In this document: piece after piece, positions 1 to 9,943 of the stretch
Layout: each line of letters opens with the position of its first letter
How positions within the stretch are numbered: the stretch's first letter is position 1
DNA from: an uncultured Enterobacteriaceae bacterium
Lineage (GTDB): Bacteria; Pseudomonadota; Gammaproteobacteria; Enterobacterales; Enterobacteriaceae
Reading direction: 5' to 3'
DNA length: 64,000 nt
Assembly: GCA_947631255.1 (NCBI GenBank)
Contig: CANRKT010000003.1
Location: 1 to 64,000, forward strand
Position numbers and translations under genes: made by a program
Notes under the pieces: model-generated
Told to the model about the DNA's origin: nothing
The model's database searches: none
What the model saw: the letters and a program-made list of their open reading frames with translations, nothing else

Positions 1-36
1 GGTGTCGGCTGTTTTTCCGGTGTCGGCTGTTTTTCT
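1..36 (-). repeat. 18-bp tandem repeat in tpsA encoding Pro-Glu-Lys-Gln-Pro-Thr
   Basis: Two adjacent 18-bp copies (1-18 and 19-36) differ only at the last base. In the tpsA frame each encodes six residues, PEKQPT-like. The tract probably continues left of the window. Such a flexible proline-rich linker would separate the FHA-2 repeat region from the C-terminal part. Confidence 0.7.
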
Positions 37-3000
37 GGGGCTGAACCTGATGGTTTTTTACTCGTATCTATTCCGAGAGTAAATGAAATATCATTTCCAG
101 CAATGACAACATCTTTTTTAACTTCGCTCAGATTATTTTTATCTGCATTTAAATCACCATTTACATTCTGGCTAACAGTATTACCGACGGAAATTGTCGC
201 TTTCTGGTCTTCTTGATAATCAATTTTATCACTTGTATTAACGTAACCATTAACTGTGGGGCTACCTTTTAATGTTAAGCCGCCACCACCTCCGGCAGAC
301 AGACCATCCTGACCCACAGTATCATTCAGAGTATTCGCATTAATATCGCCAGTAACATTAACGGAGCCTTCCCCTGATTGAGAAATAACATGTCCCCCTG
401 TAATATTAAAATCATTACCTGTTTTAATATTTAATTCACCAGTAGTATTAATACCAGACTGCTCTGCTGTTGTTTTAGATTCATAGTTCTCATAACCTTG
501 TCCATAGCTACCAGAGAATGTTGGAATAACGCCAGACGAGGAAATAGCCGCACCAACCGATGCTCCCCACTGCTGATTGTTATCACCTCTATTAACCGTA
601 TCCTGAACGCTGGTAATATTTAAATCACCACCAACATCAATATCCGCAGAATCACTCTTAATATTAGCGCCAGTGAGAGACATATCACCACCAGTTTTGA
701 TATTAACCTTATCACCAACAATCTGGCTGTTTGTATGTGAAGTACCAAATTCGGCTGAAGAGAGCTGTGAGCCACTGTAATCAACAGAAACACCGACACC
801 AGCACCAGTCATACCCGCAGAGGCACCAAGGCTAACCCCTGCAGAATGTGATTCGGATGATGACGATTCGGTATATCCATTTTTAGCAGAATTAATGGCT
901 AAATCACCACCGATATCCATATCAATATTATTACCTTGAATATCAACACCATTCAACTCAGCATTATTCTTGGTATTGATTTCGATATTATTACCTTTAA
1001 TAGTACTAATATTCTCACTCGATGTCGTTGACTGCGTTGTTTCAGAAGTATGATCCCATCCGGCACTTACCGATCCCCCGACAGCATCACCAAAATACAT
1101 ATTAGAACCCGCACCAGCAAGCTCCAGGCCTGTTAATAATCCATCAGTTTGTTGATCACTACCTGCTTGCTCTATTTTATTAGCGGCTTTATCAATACCA
1201 TCCGCCCAATCGGAATGTGCTTCACCCTTTATACCAACAAATGTTTCTTCATGGGTAACGGATGTACTGGTAACGTCCTCATATTTAGTTGATTTTAGTT
1301 CATCGGCATCAATCTTAATTGTATCACCCGAAAGATCAGCGCCACCGATATCGACAGTTTTATCAGCCTGAATAGTAAGGTCATCACTAAAATTCAGTGA
1401 GGCATTATTATTTTTAACACTGCTCTCAGTCGTTGTTGTTGTTTCGGTCTTAACGCCTACTTTAAAACCGCCAGTTTCGGTTGTCGGGGCTGCGCCAGGG
1501 CGGACCTGACCCGCATTAGAGACTAATGATTCTCTGTTATCATGAGTCCCTTTTTGAGAAACAGTTTCGTTATCACCAGCACTGTATGATTCATGGTCAA
1601 CTGATTGACCAAAACCATTAGCAGCGGCACCCAATAAAAAGCCTGATGATGATTCAACAACTTCTGAATGCGTATAATCCTGGGTAGCTTGAAGATCAAC
1701 GTTTCCACCGGCAGTAATAGAGCCGGATGTACCGCTATACTCTCCACCTTTCATCACGATATCATTGGATGAATTAATATTTAAATTACCTCCCGCTTTG
1801 ACTGAAGACTCAACACTTGTCGCTGATGAGGTTGTTGTTTCTTTGCCATTACTGGTTAACAAACCGGATGTTGAATACTCACTATCATAAGTGGAATTAG
1901 TTTCGTATACATTATTAAAATTGACATCACCATCTTTTGCGGTAATGGAAATATCTTTATCTGACTCGATATCTACGGCATTAACATTGACATTATTACC
2001 AGTTATATCAATATTACCACCGGCCGATACACCGTCATCATAGCGATGGATAACCTTCTTACCCGTATCATCATAACCGGTACTGGCAGTTAAAGTTACA
2101 TCCCCTTCTTTTGCATCAATTTTTATATCATTGCCAGCATTCAACGAGGCACCGGAATTATGAATATCCCCTGTTTCAGAAACAAGAGATAAATCCCCAC
2201 CTGCTTTAATACCGCCGTTTTGACCTACTGATGAGTTCACAATATTCGATTCAGCCTGTATATCAATGTTTCCACCACTTTTAATCGTGCCATTAACATT
2301 ATTAACTTCAGTAGCATTAATATCGATATTACCTCCAGCAGAAACAGAAGCAGAGGCATTATTGGAGTCATTGTTTATTTGCTCAATGGTCGATGGTGCT
2401 AAATAAATACGAGGAACAAGAACTTGAACACCATCAACCTCTTCGGTAACAAACCAAATAATATCTTTATCCAGATTTTTTACCTGTTCTTCTGTTAAAG
2501 GCTTCCCTACAATAAAATCGTCAGAGCCGTTGACATCCCCCGCATTTTCCATTAACTGTTTTGTTAAATCGGCACCTTCAAGCCCATCACGTGTTAAGAA
2601 AAATGTTCCAACGGAATCATCAATTTCGCGACGAATAACCTCACTAATGAAATAATTATCACCTAAAACAATTACAGGTTCAGTTGCCTCATAACCCACT
2701 TGTTTAAAGAAGTAATCTGAACCATAAAATGCATCCTGATCAATAAATTCAGGGCGTGTTTCATAAAGCACATAAACATTATCCTGAGGATCAGGATTCG
2801 GTTGCAAATTAGCCGTACCACCTAAGATATTATGATTAGGTGCAAATAATCCCGGCATGTTGATCATATCTTCATAAGTGCCAGAAGTTGTAATTCCTGA
2901 CGGACTATCTAGCCACGCAAGATCTTTTTTACTGGTTGTCACTTCATAGGCTGAATTATTAGTTTGAATCTCCTTATCATCTATTTTTTCAGTAACAACA

Positions 3001-6000
3001 TGTTCATTACTTTTTTTATCCAGTGCTAATTCTTTATCCAGACCATTATTAAAGCTGCCATCTTTATGAACTAAATCACCGCCAGCAGCAATAGAGCTTT
3101 TTTGCTCAGAAACAGCATAAAATTTAAGACCATGATACTTTACATTACCTGTCTCAGTATCAATTTTGTTTAATTCTTCCCAATCTTTGAGTAAATCCTT
3201 TCTACTTTTAGCTTTCCATGTATTACCAAACAATTCATTCATGAACTTATCAAGAGTATTAACTTGACCATTACTTACATCCACATTTTTTGTGGCCTTT
3301 AAATAACCATCACTAGCTGGATCTAAAATAAAATCAATAAATTCATATAATGTATCGAATTCCATTTCTCTATGACCACCACTGACCCCAAAACTATTTC
3401 TCCAGTGATATGTAAGCTTTAGTGGTGGATTAAGTTTTTTATTTAGAATAAAGTCATAGCCAACATCAATGCTAATCGCTTTATTTGTCAAATCACCACG
3501 AATAAACATATTACTACCAGATTGAATCTGCCCTCCCTGATTCAATATTTGCTGGCCACCCTGATATTTATTATCTTTATTAATGTTGATATTGTTCTTA
3601 GCGGAAATACTCGCCTTATCTTTAATTTCAATATGACCAACAGGTAACGGAACAGCACCAGACAGTTTGAAATATTCAGTCGCGGTGAAACCACTCCCGG
3701 CTTGACTATGTTGGCCCTCTATAATCTGAGAGTTAGTATAATCCCACCCTGAATTATCCTCATCAATAGTTGTAATGTTCTCTAAGTTTTTAGCCTCAAT
3801 ATTAATATCATTTTCCGAACGAATCTGACCACCAATATTACTAACATTATAAGCAGTGATATTAATATCATTCATAGCCATAACATTCGCTTTTTCTCTA
3901 TTAGAGAACGTACCATTGTCAGTAACAATATCAATATTCTTACTGGAGAAGATCAAAGCACCAGATGAGTTAGTAATGTCACCATCAGATTTCAGTAGAA
4001 TATTGTTACCACTCAGAATACCTTTATTATTAGTTATACTCCCCGTGGCAATCAGCCGAATAGCAGCAGATGACTCTAAGACTTCATCAATCGTGATCGA
4101 GCTATTACTTTCTAATGTTAATAAACCATCCTTCTTATTTCTAACTTCAAAACTACCAGATCTTTCGTTATAAACATAATCATTATTAATTTTGAAATAA
4201 ACTTCATTAGTCGCTACAATTGTACCGCCATGATTATCAATGCTTTTATATACATCAATTTTTACTTTATCATTTGAGTCTATTTTAGAGTTGTTATTAG
4301 AAATGCTATTTGCTTTTATAAAAATACTTTCATCGGATTCAATCCTACTATTATTGTTATTTGTTAATTTATCCGATGCCGTTAAATTAACATTTCCTTC
4401 AGCATACAAAATTGAATTTTCATTATTTATGACGTTTGCGTTGATCTCTAGATTTCCCTCCGAAAGCACTGAGGAACGATCATACGTAGACACATTGTCA
4501 AACCGATTAACATTAAGATAAATATTACCTTCTGCATCGATGAAAGAGTCCTCGTTTTTCAGATATATAACATCATCAGCCTTGATATCATTTGAAGCGC
4601 TGATGTGACCACCCAGCTCATTCAATATCTCGCTTACTGTCTGAAATAATATATTATTACCAGCAAATATTAGCCCACCTTGGTTTAATAATTTATTAAT
4701 ATTCGTAAAAAAGATATTGTTTTTTGAAGATATTTCGCCCTTATTATTAATATTTTTAACCTCATCAAAAACCATATCATTACTTGATGAAATTAAGCTT
4801 CCCGTTTCATTGTCTAAGGAATCGATATTTTTAAAAGAAACCTTGCCATTTTCTGATTTGATTTGTGCTTTAGAAGCATTTTTTATTTCATTAACATTTT
4901 CAATAGTTAAATCACCATCAGAATAAACACCACTAACTTTATTATTATCTCCTGTATTACTTAAGCTATTAACATTATCAATACTCATACTGCCAGATGA
5001 GATAATAAAACCATTATTATTAATGACATTATTTACATTGGAAACAACAAGCTCATTATTGGCATGAATACTTCCCGAATTTGCTAGAGTTTCGGAATTA
5101 ACAACTGATAACTTATCTTTTGATATGATTTTAGCATCGTTAGAGTTATCAATGGTTTGAATATTGCTTAAGTCAACATCTCCCCCTTGAATAACAGCTT
5201 GCTCACCATCATTCTTTAACACTTTCGTATTTTTTATTTTTAACTCTTTATCAGCTAAAATAGAACCTTTATTGTCGATAGATTCCAAATCCTCTAACTG
5301 TATCTTTTTTCCTTGTAATAAACCATTGTTACCGATCTGCGTATATCCATTTCCAGACAATAAAAAATCATTTCCAGCAATTATTTCACCATCATTATTC
5401 AGTGAGTTTACAGACGAGAAAATAACGCTATTTTTTGCAGCAATCGTTTTTTTGTTATCAATGAATTGAGAATCAATAGAAATATCATTATCAGATAGCA
5501 GTTCACCACGGTTAGTTAACTGCCCACTATCCTGCTTAATATGGACATGACTACCTTGTATGACCCCAGAGTTATCGATATTACCTTTTGCTTTAATTGT
5601 TACCCCACCGTTCTTGGACGCTATTCTCCCATCATTTTTTACAGTCCTGGTATCTAAGCTCAAGCTATCACCCGTAATAGAACCTGAATTGACAAAATTG
5701 GATAAGTTGATGTTTATATTTTTTTGAGATCCAATAACACCCTTATTATTCAACTCATTGGATGTTACATAAATATCGCCAGAAGCTGAAATAGCACCAT
5801 TATTATGAAAAAGCTCTTCGATATTAAAGACAATACTATTTTCTTTTGAAATCAAAATTCCATTTTCATTATTGAGTGTTCCGGAATTAATTTTAACATT
5901 ACCAGAATTAGTCATCACAGTTGCAGATGAAGCCACAATAGCATCACTGATACTATTTCCATTACTGTCATAAACAATATAATTACCATCATGCAAAACA

Positions 6001-7226
6001 ATTTTTGTATCTGGAATGACTTCTCCGCGGCTGTCTGTTGCATACAAAGAACCTTTTATATTGTAATCACCTTTAACATTGATAATTATAGAATCTACTT
6101 GCGCTGAACCTTCAGGCTTATTAACAAAAACCCCTGCAGCTTGCTGTAAAAAAGAATCAGCAAATATAGCAACACTTCCATTTTCTGATATTAGATCGGA
6201 AGATAATAGAAGATGATTATTGGCTTCAATAGTTATATCTTTTTTTGCTAAAACGGCAGCCACTCCGTTTTTATTTCCACCAAGACTGATATTGTTTCCT
6301 TTTAATGAAACGGAATCATTTTTTGATTGTAATGATGTCAATTTAAGATCACCATTAGCTGAAATATCTAAAGATGATTGAGATACAATACTGCCAAGAT
6401 GATGTACACCAACCCCGCTATCAGTACTAATTAACTCAACTCTATTACCATAAACTGAACCTAACTCACTTCCATCGATAGAAACAAGAGGACGAGAATC
6501 ATCTACACCATCATTTACCTGGTATTTACGGGTTGATGTATTATATTTATTTGATCCTGCTAATAATTTAACATCAGCAGAACCTGCAATTTGCCCATCC
6601 AGTTGAATCGCTCGGCTGACTATATCAAAGTGAGATAATCCATCAGTAGAAATTCCATTTCCAGATATTTTTACCTGGCCTTTTTCCACATTAAGTAAAA
6701 ACTGTCCATTCTCTTGTTCAATACGACCAGTACTCAATGTAAGATTATTGGCATTTAGGGTTTTAACTCCATTTACCTGAATACCATTTTCATTGGCAAT
6801 AATCAGGTCAGCACTTTTACCAAATACTTCCATAGTACCATTTAGCTGAGTTCCTTTAACTCCGCCCACTTCATTAATAATAACATCAGCTTCATTGTTC
6901 AGGTTATTATTTTTAATAACATGACCACCAATCTGACTTGCACCATCATTTTTACTGTTATTAAAAATAACGCCATTTTGGTCAACATTAAATTCTTGAT
7001 ATTTATTATGAGAAACACCATTAGCATTTGGGTCAACAATATTAATTGTTGTTGTACCATTAGCAGATTGATTTACATTGAGATTCCCAGCGTTGTTATC
7101 TGGTGTAATCGCCGCAAATACATCAACAGATAATATTGACGTGGTAATCGCCAAATAAACGGGTGAAAATTTAAAGACTTTCTTTCTAAAAGAACATGTC
7201 AAGTTATTTGAATCAGATTTTCTCAC
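1..7226 (-). CDS. TpsA giant exoprotein (filamentous haemagglutinin/CdiA-like), C-terminus beyond window
   Basis: This is the secreted partner of a two-partner secretion system. It starts at a GTG (7224-7226) preceded by AAGGAT. I read the frame to the left edge and found no stop in 2408 codons. Residues 1-38 are an extended signal peptide. Residues about 39-300 are the TPS secretion domain, with the typical EFNVDQNGVIFNN strand and an NENGI motif (family form NPNGI). Residues about 300-1230 are FHA-1 type repeats rich in Asn, Ile and Ser. Residues about 1465-1610 hold the conserved block found in CdiA/FhaB proteins (GSDYFF, LGDNYF, then DIIWFV and LVPRIYL). FHA-2 type repeats follow. The visible end is Pro/Glu/Lys/Gln repeats. 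The C-terminal effector or adhesin end, and any immunity gene, lie outside the window, so CdiA versus plain haemagglutinin cannot be decided. The gene is AT-rich and lies 28 bp after tpsB. Confidence 0.9.
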   Translation of the reverse strand, partial: MRKSDSNNLTCSFRKKVFKFSPVYLAITTSILSVDVFAAITPDNNAGNLNVNQSANGTTTINIVDPNANGVSHNKYQEFNVDQNGVIFNNSKNDGASQIGGHVIKNNNLNNEADVIINEVGGVKGTQLNGTMEVFGKSADLIIANENGIQVNGVKTLNANNLTLSTGRIEQENGQFLLNVEKGQVKISGNGISTDGLSHFDIVSRAIQLDGQIAGSADVKLLAGSNKYNTSTRKYQVNDGVDDSRPLVSIDGSELGSVYGNRVELISTDSGVGVHHLGSIVSQSSLDISANGDLKLTSLQSKNDSVSLKGNNISLGGNKNGVAAVLAKKDITIEANNHLLLSSDLISENGSVAIFADSFLQQAAGVFVNKPEGSAQVDSIIINVKGDYNIKGSLYATDSRGEVIPDTKIVLHDGNYIVYDSNGNSISDAIVASSATVMTNSGNVKINSGTLNNENGILISKENSIVFNIEELFHNNGAISASGDIYVTSNELNNKGVIGSQKNININLSNFVNSGSITGDSLSLDTRTVKNDGRIASKNGGVTIKAKGNIDNSGVIQGSHVHIKQDSGQLTNRGELLSDNDISIDSQFIDNKKTIAAKNSVIFSSVNSLNNDGEIIAGNDFLLSGNGYTQIGNNGLLQGKKIQLEDLESIDNKGSILADKELKIKNTKVLKNDGEQAVIQGGDVDLSNIQTIDNSNDAKIISKDKLSVVNSETLANSGSIHANNELVVSNVNNVINNNGFIISSGSMSIDNVNSLSNTGDNNKVSGVYSDGDLTIENVNEIKNASKAQIKSENGKVSFKNIDSLDNETGSLISSSNDMVFDEVKNINNKGEISSKNNIFFTNINKLLNQGGLIFAGNNILFQTVSEILNELGGHISASNDIKADDVIYLKNEDSFIDAEGNIYLNVNRFDNVSTYDRSSVLSEGNLEINANVINNENSILYAEGNVNLTASDKLTNNNNSRIESDESIFIKANSISNNNSKIDSNDKVKIDVYKSIDNHGGTIVATNEVYFKINNDYVYNERSGSFEVRNKKDGLLTLESNSSITIDEVLESSAAIRLIATGSITNNKGILSGNNILLKSDGDITNSSGALIFSSKNIDIVTDNGTFSNREKANVMAMNDINITAYNVSNIGGQIRSENDINIEAKNLENITTIDEDNSGWDYTNSQIIEGQHSQAGSGFTATEYFKLSGAVPLPVGHIEIKDKASISAKNNININKDNKYQGGQQILNQGGQIQSGSNMFIRGDLTNKAISIDVGYDFILNKKLNPPLKLTYHWRNSFGVSGGHREMEFDTLYEFIDFILDPASDGYLKATKNVDVSNGQVNTLDKFMNELFGNTWKAKSRKDLLKDWEELNKIDTETGNVKYHGLKFYAVSEQKSSIAAGGDLVHKDGSFNNGLDKELALDKKSNEHVVTEKIDDKEIQTNNSAYEVTTSKKDLAWLDSPSGITTSGTYEDMINMPGLFAPNHNILGGTANLQPNPDPQDNVYVLYETRPEFIDQDAFYGSDYFFKQVGYEATEPVIVLGDNYFISEVIRREIDDSVGTFFLTRDGLEGADLTKQLMENAGDVNGSDDFIVGKPLTEEQVKNLDKDIIWFVTEEVDGVQVLVPRIYLAPSTIEQINNDSNNASASVSAGGNIDINATEVNNVNGTIKSGGNIDIQAESNIVNSSVGQNGGIKAGGDLSLVSETGDIHNSGASLNAGNDIKIDAKEGDVTLTASTGYDDTGKKVIHRYDDGVSAGGNIDITGNNVNVNAVDIESDKDISITAKDGDVNFNNVYETNSTYDSEYSTSGLLTSNGKETTTSSATSVESSVKAGGNLNINSSNDIVMKGGEYSGTSGSITAGGNVDLQATQDYTHSEVVESSSGFLLGAAANGFGQSVDHESYSAGDNETVSQKGTHDNRESLVSNAGQVRPGAAPTTETGGFKVGVKTETTTTTESSVKNNNASLNFSDDLTIQADKTVDIGGADLSGDTIKIDADELKSTKYEDVTSTSVTHEETFVGIKGEAHSDWADGIDKAANKIEQAGSDQQTDGLLTGLELAGAGSNMYFGDAVGGSVSAGWDHTSETTQSTTSSENISTIKGNNIEINTKNNAELNGVDIQGNNIDMDIGGDLAINSAKNGYTESSSSESHSAGVSLGASAGMTGAGVGVSVDYSGSQLSSAEFGTSHTNSQIVGDKVNIKTGGDMSLTGANIKSDSADIDVGGDLNITSVQDTVNRGDNNQQWGASVGAAISSSGVIPTFSGSYGQGYENYESKTTAEQSGINTTGELNIKTGNDFNITGGHVISQSGEGSVNVTGDINANTLNDTVGQDGLSAGGGGGLTLKGSPTVNGYVNTSDKIDYQEDQKATISVGNTVSQNVNGDLNADKNNLSEVKKDVVIAGNDISFTLGIDTSKKPSGSAPEKQPTPEKQPT

Positions 7227-7254
7227 GTTATATATCCTTATATTTAATTAATTT

Positions 7255-8997
7255 TTAAAAACTCAAGCCCAGACGATAATATATTGTGAGATTATCAACG
7301 TCTTTATTCCGTAAGCTTTTAGGTTTTGTGATTGGCCATCCCGCCGATAATGAGGATGATAAATACTGTTGGTTCAGCCTTAATCCCAGAGAACCACCTG
7401 AGATAAATTCTCCGGAGCAATTATTTACATAGTTCCTGCAATTATTCTTGGCATAACCTACATCATATCCAGCAAAAGGAACGATACTCATCCCGCTAAA
7501 TTTATTTATATAAACGGGAAACTTCACTGTGTTTGAAATATAACCACCTTTATTGCCTGAAATTGAATCTTCTTTAAAACCTCTAACCGAGTATTCATCG
7601 CCAATGGAAATGTTTTGATCACTCACTAATACGTCTTTAGAAAATTGAAAAGATGTTGTGAGATCATAATTAACACTCATGAAATCAAATTGATGAATTC
7701 TTTTAGACCAACTGAGTAATCCATTAATTTTATTAAAATCTATATCAAATCCTTGTAAATCAGGATCATTAACCCATGCACTACCAAACCAAGGCGTACC
7801 CTTCGTGAAAGAAAGATCCCAATAAGTTCCTCCATCCCAAATAGTTGTTACGTCATTAATACCCAAAGTAACATTACTATAAGTTTTGCTACTAACATCA
7901 ATGACTATGTCTTTAATTCTGTTTAAATTATTTTTAACATCCACCGATGTGTAAGCAGATAATTTATGATTATTATTCCTGAACAAAACACGATTTATTC
8001 TATTGGAATAGCGTTCAGAATTCCCATCGCTATTGTACCCACCAAAATCGCCACCAATAACTTTGTTATATTCGGAGCGATAATAAGATGTATCAAATGA
8101 CCAATAGCCAACAGGAATAGAGTATGATAAAGACCATGAATTTTGTGAGTCACTTTTTTGTTTTAAATCATTATAGCCATAATAAAAACTTAAAATATCA
8201 TTAAAGCCAATGAAATTATTAAACTTCATAGTCCCACTATATTGATTCCACCCTGATTCTTTTCGTCCTGAATTATTGAGTTTCAGACCTAAATTAAAAA
8301 AATCATATTCCATATCCTCGAAGTTCAAATTGGAATATCCCTCATTTTCATCCGGGATGATTTTTATTCTGGTGCCATACGAAACTCTCAATAGGTTATC
8401 TAATGCCTGATCAATATCTGAGACATTTAGTACTTTATCTTTATAGAATGGAAATGCATCATACATCCTCATTTTTTGTGAGAATGTCGGTTCCTTATCT
8501 TCAACAAAAATATTATTAACTTTACCCCAAAGAACCTTTAATATTATTTTCTGTGAGTTTAAATTCCCCTCTTCAATGGTTAATAATGTAGTGGAATACC
8601 CTTTGCCTATGTAAAAGTCAGTAAGTTCCTTTACTAACTCTAAAACTTCAGATTTTCCTAACTCTGTATTTTCGAATTTCTTTATTATCGCATTTCTTTG
8701 TGTGGAGTTTGCATACTTGTCATCGTTATCAATTAAAATTTCCTTAATGAAAAATTTTATACCACTTGCGACTGCTGAGTCAGAAAGAGAATCTTCATGA
8801 ACAATATCTTTATTATTTTTCATGATTTTATTATTGATCCATTTTTCCTTGTTAACATTTTCAAGGGTATGCTCTCTGATAATTCTATCCAGCTCACGAG
8901 TTGAGTCTGACATATTATCTAACTCAATAGAAAGTGATGCACTTGAATAAAAGTAAAACAAACTCAACATCACCGATGATTTTATTTTATTTTTCAT
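7255..8997 (-). CDS. TpsB outer-membrane transporter (ShlB/FhaC/CdiB family)
   Basis: This 580-residue protein would form the 16-strand outer-membrane barrel that exports the TpsA encoded next to it. Residues 1-25 look like a signal peptide. Residues about 80-215 resemble the POTRA region (periplasmic domains that recognise the TPS domain), including the family pattern of an Ile-rich strand followed by a GYS/NL stretch. The barrel follows, beginning near GLKLNNSGRKESG. It contains a VRGF motif at about residue 483, the conserved tip of the loop-6 hairpin in the Omp85/TpsB superfamily, and it ends in Phe (GLSF), as expected for a BamA-dependent barrel. Length is normal for the family. Its ATG lies one base after the stop of the upstream fimbrial adhesin gene, so translation is probably coupled. 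TpsA follows 28 bp downstream. Confidence 0.92.
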   Translation of the reverse strand: MKNKIKSSVMLSLFYFYSSASLSIELDNMSDSTRELDRIIREHTLENVNKEKWINNKIMKNNKDIVHEDSLSDSAVASGIKFFIKEILIDNDDKYANSTQRNAIIKKFENTELGKSEVLELVKELTDFYIGKGYSTTLLTIEEGNLNSQKIILKVLWGKVNNIFVEDKEPTFSQKMRMYDAFPFYKDKVLNVSDIDQALDNLLRVSYGTRIKIIPDENEGYSNLNFEDMEYDFFNLGLKLNNSGRKESGWNQYSGTMKFNNFIGFNDILSFYYGYNDLKQKSDSQNSWSLSYSIPVGYWSFDTSYYRSEYNKVIGGDFGGYNSDGNSERYSNRINRVLFRNNNHKLSAYTSVDVKNNLNRIKDIVIDVSSKTYSNVTLGINDVTTIWDGGTYWDLSFTKGTPWFGSAWVNDPDLQGFDIDFNKINGLLSWSKRIHQFDFMSVNYDLTTSFQFSKDVLVSDQNISIGDEYSVRGFKEDSISGNKGGYISNTVKFPVYINKFSGMSIVPFAGYDVGYAKNNCRNYVNNCSGEFISGGSLGLRLNQQYLSSSLSAGWPITKPKSLRNKDVDNLTIYYRLGLSF

Positions 8998-8998
8998 A

Positions 8999-9928
8999 TC
9001 ATTTTATCTCTAACAAAACAAATAAATTACCTTCAATAGTACCGGACTTAACATTACGACGGTCATCCACGTTTACTGCGGTTTTTAACTTTATAGGTTT
9101 ATTTTCATTGGCTAAAACACTTACATAATTATTCACTGTTGGTGTTAAAGATATTTTTATTGGTTCATTGATTTCATCATTTAGCAATATTGATACCCCC
9201 TCAGATGTCCCACTGTTTTTTAACTTTTTATTTTCAGTTGTTCCAATATAAGAGATACCGACGGAGGAATTCTGCTCACAGTGTAATGTAAGATCAAAAT
9301 CTATATATTTTGGTGAATATCTTATATTGGATAACTCATCCGTAGTAAAAGTACCCAGATCAATATATTTATCCGTATCTAGCAGAACACAAGATTTTGA
9401 TTTTAGAATAATGTCTTCATTAAGGACTATTTTCATATACTCCGGATGCGTGACATTCTGACTCAAATTAACAGTAGCTAATTCAGTACCTCTGCTCATC
9501 TTTCCTGTTTTAATCATTCCTATTTTTATGAACTCAACAACGACTTCATCCTGTAACTGACATGGCGATATACACGTCCTATTAAATGGGAAGTATTTAA
9601 GAACATTATTATTTGATTGACTATCTGTAACCCAGCTAATTCTTAATCCCAAACCAGGTATTGGTGTTCTTATGATAGTATTATCTTTACCGGTCATTAC
9701 AGAATCAGAATACTTACCATCCAGATTAATGTGCTGATTGCTATTAATTGTTTGTATTCTTAAATTTTCACTTTTTAATCTATAGCTATTAGCTGAGAAA
9801 ACATACCCTTCAGGTTTATCATGGTAGTCAATTATATTGACATCGCTAACATAAAAAGTTTCACGATAGTCAGCATAACTAACAGTAGAGATTAAAAATA
9901 ACATCATTATCAGTAAGATATTTCGCAT
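8999..9928 (-). CDS. fimbrial tip adhesin, two-domain (FimH-like architecture)
   Basis: This is a 309-residue secreted protein with an N-terminal signal peptide (cleavage probably near residue 19, after VSYA). Residues about 20-155 form a domain I cannot assign to a known lectin; two Cys in CISPC lie there. Residues about 165-309 look like a pilin domain: a Cys in KSCVLL, a second Cys in LHCEQ, a glycine-rich turn, and a strand-forming C-terminus (GTIEGNLFVLLEIK). A receptor-binding domain followed by a pilin domain is the layout of FimH, PapG and MrkD adhesins. It lies 15 bp after the usher stop. Its stop codon is separated from the tpsB ATG by one base. The receptor cannot be predicted. A minor pilin is a less likely alternative because of the length. 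Confidence 0.75.
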   Translation of the reverse strand: MRNILLIMMLFLISTVSYADYRETFYVSDVNIIDYHDKPEGYVFSANSYRLKSENLRIQTINSNQHINLDGKYSDSVMTGKDNTIIRTPIPGLGLRISWVTDSQSNNNVLKYFPFNRTCISPCQLQDEVVVEFIKIGMIKTGKMSRGTELATVNLSQNVTHPEYMKIVLNEDIILKSKSCVLLDTDKYIDLGTFTTDELSNIRYSPKYIDFDLTLHCEQNSSVGISYIGTTENKKLKNSGTSEGVSILLNDEINEPIKISLTPTVNNYVSVLANENKPIKLKTAVNVDDRRNVKSGTIEGNLFVLLEIK

Positions 9929-9943
9929 GATTAACTCTTTATA

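Noticed and set aside
3856..5469. Several plus-strand open frames of 65-105 codons inside the tpsA region
   Set aside because: They are antisense shadows of the continuous tpsA frame, low-complexity and without ribosome binding sites.
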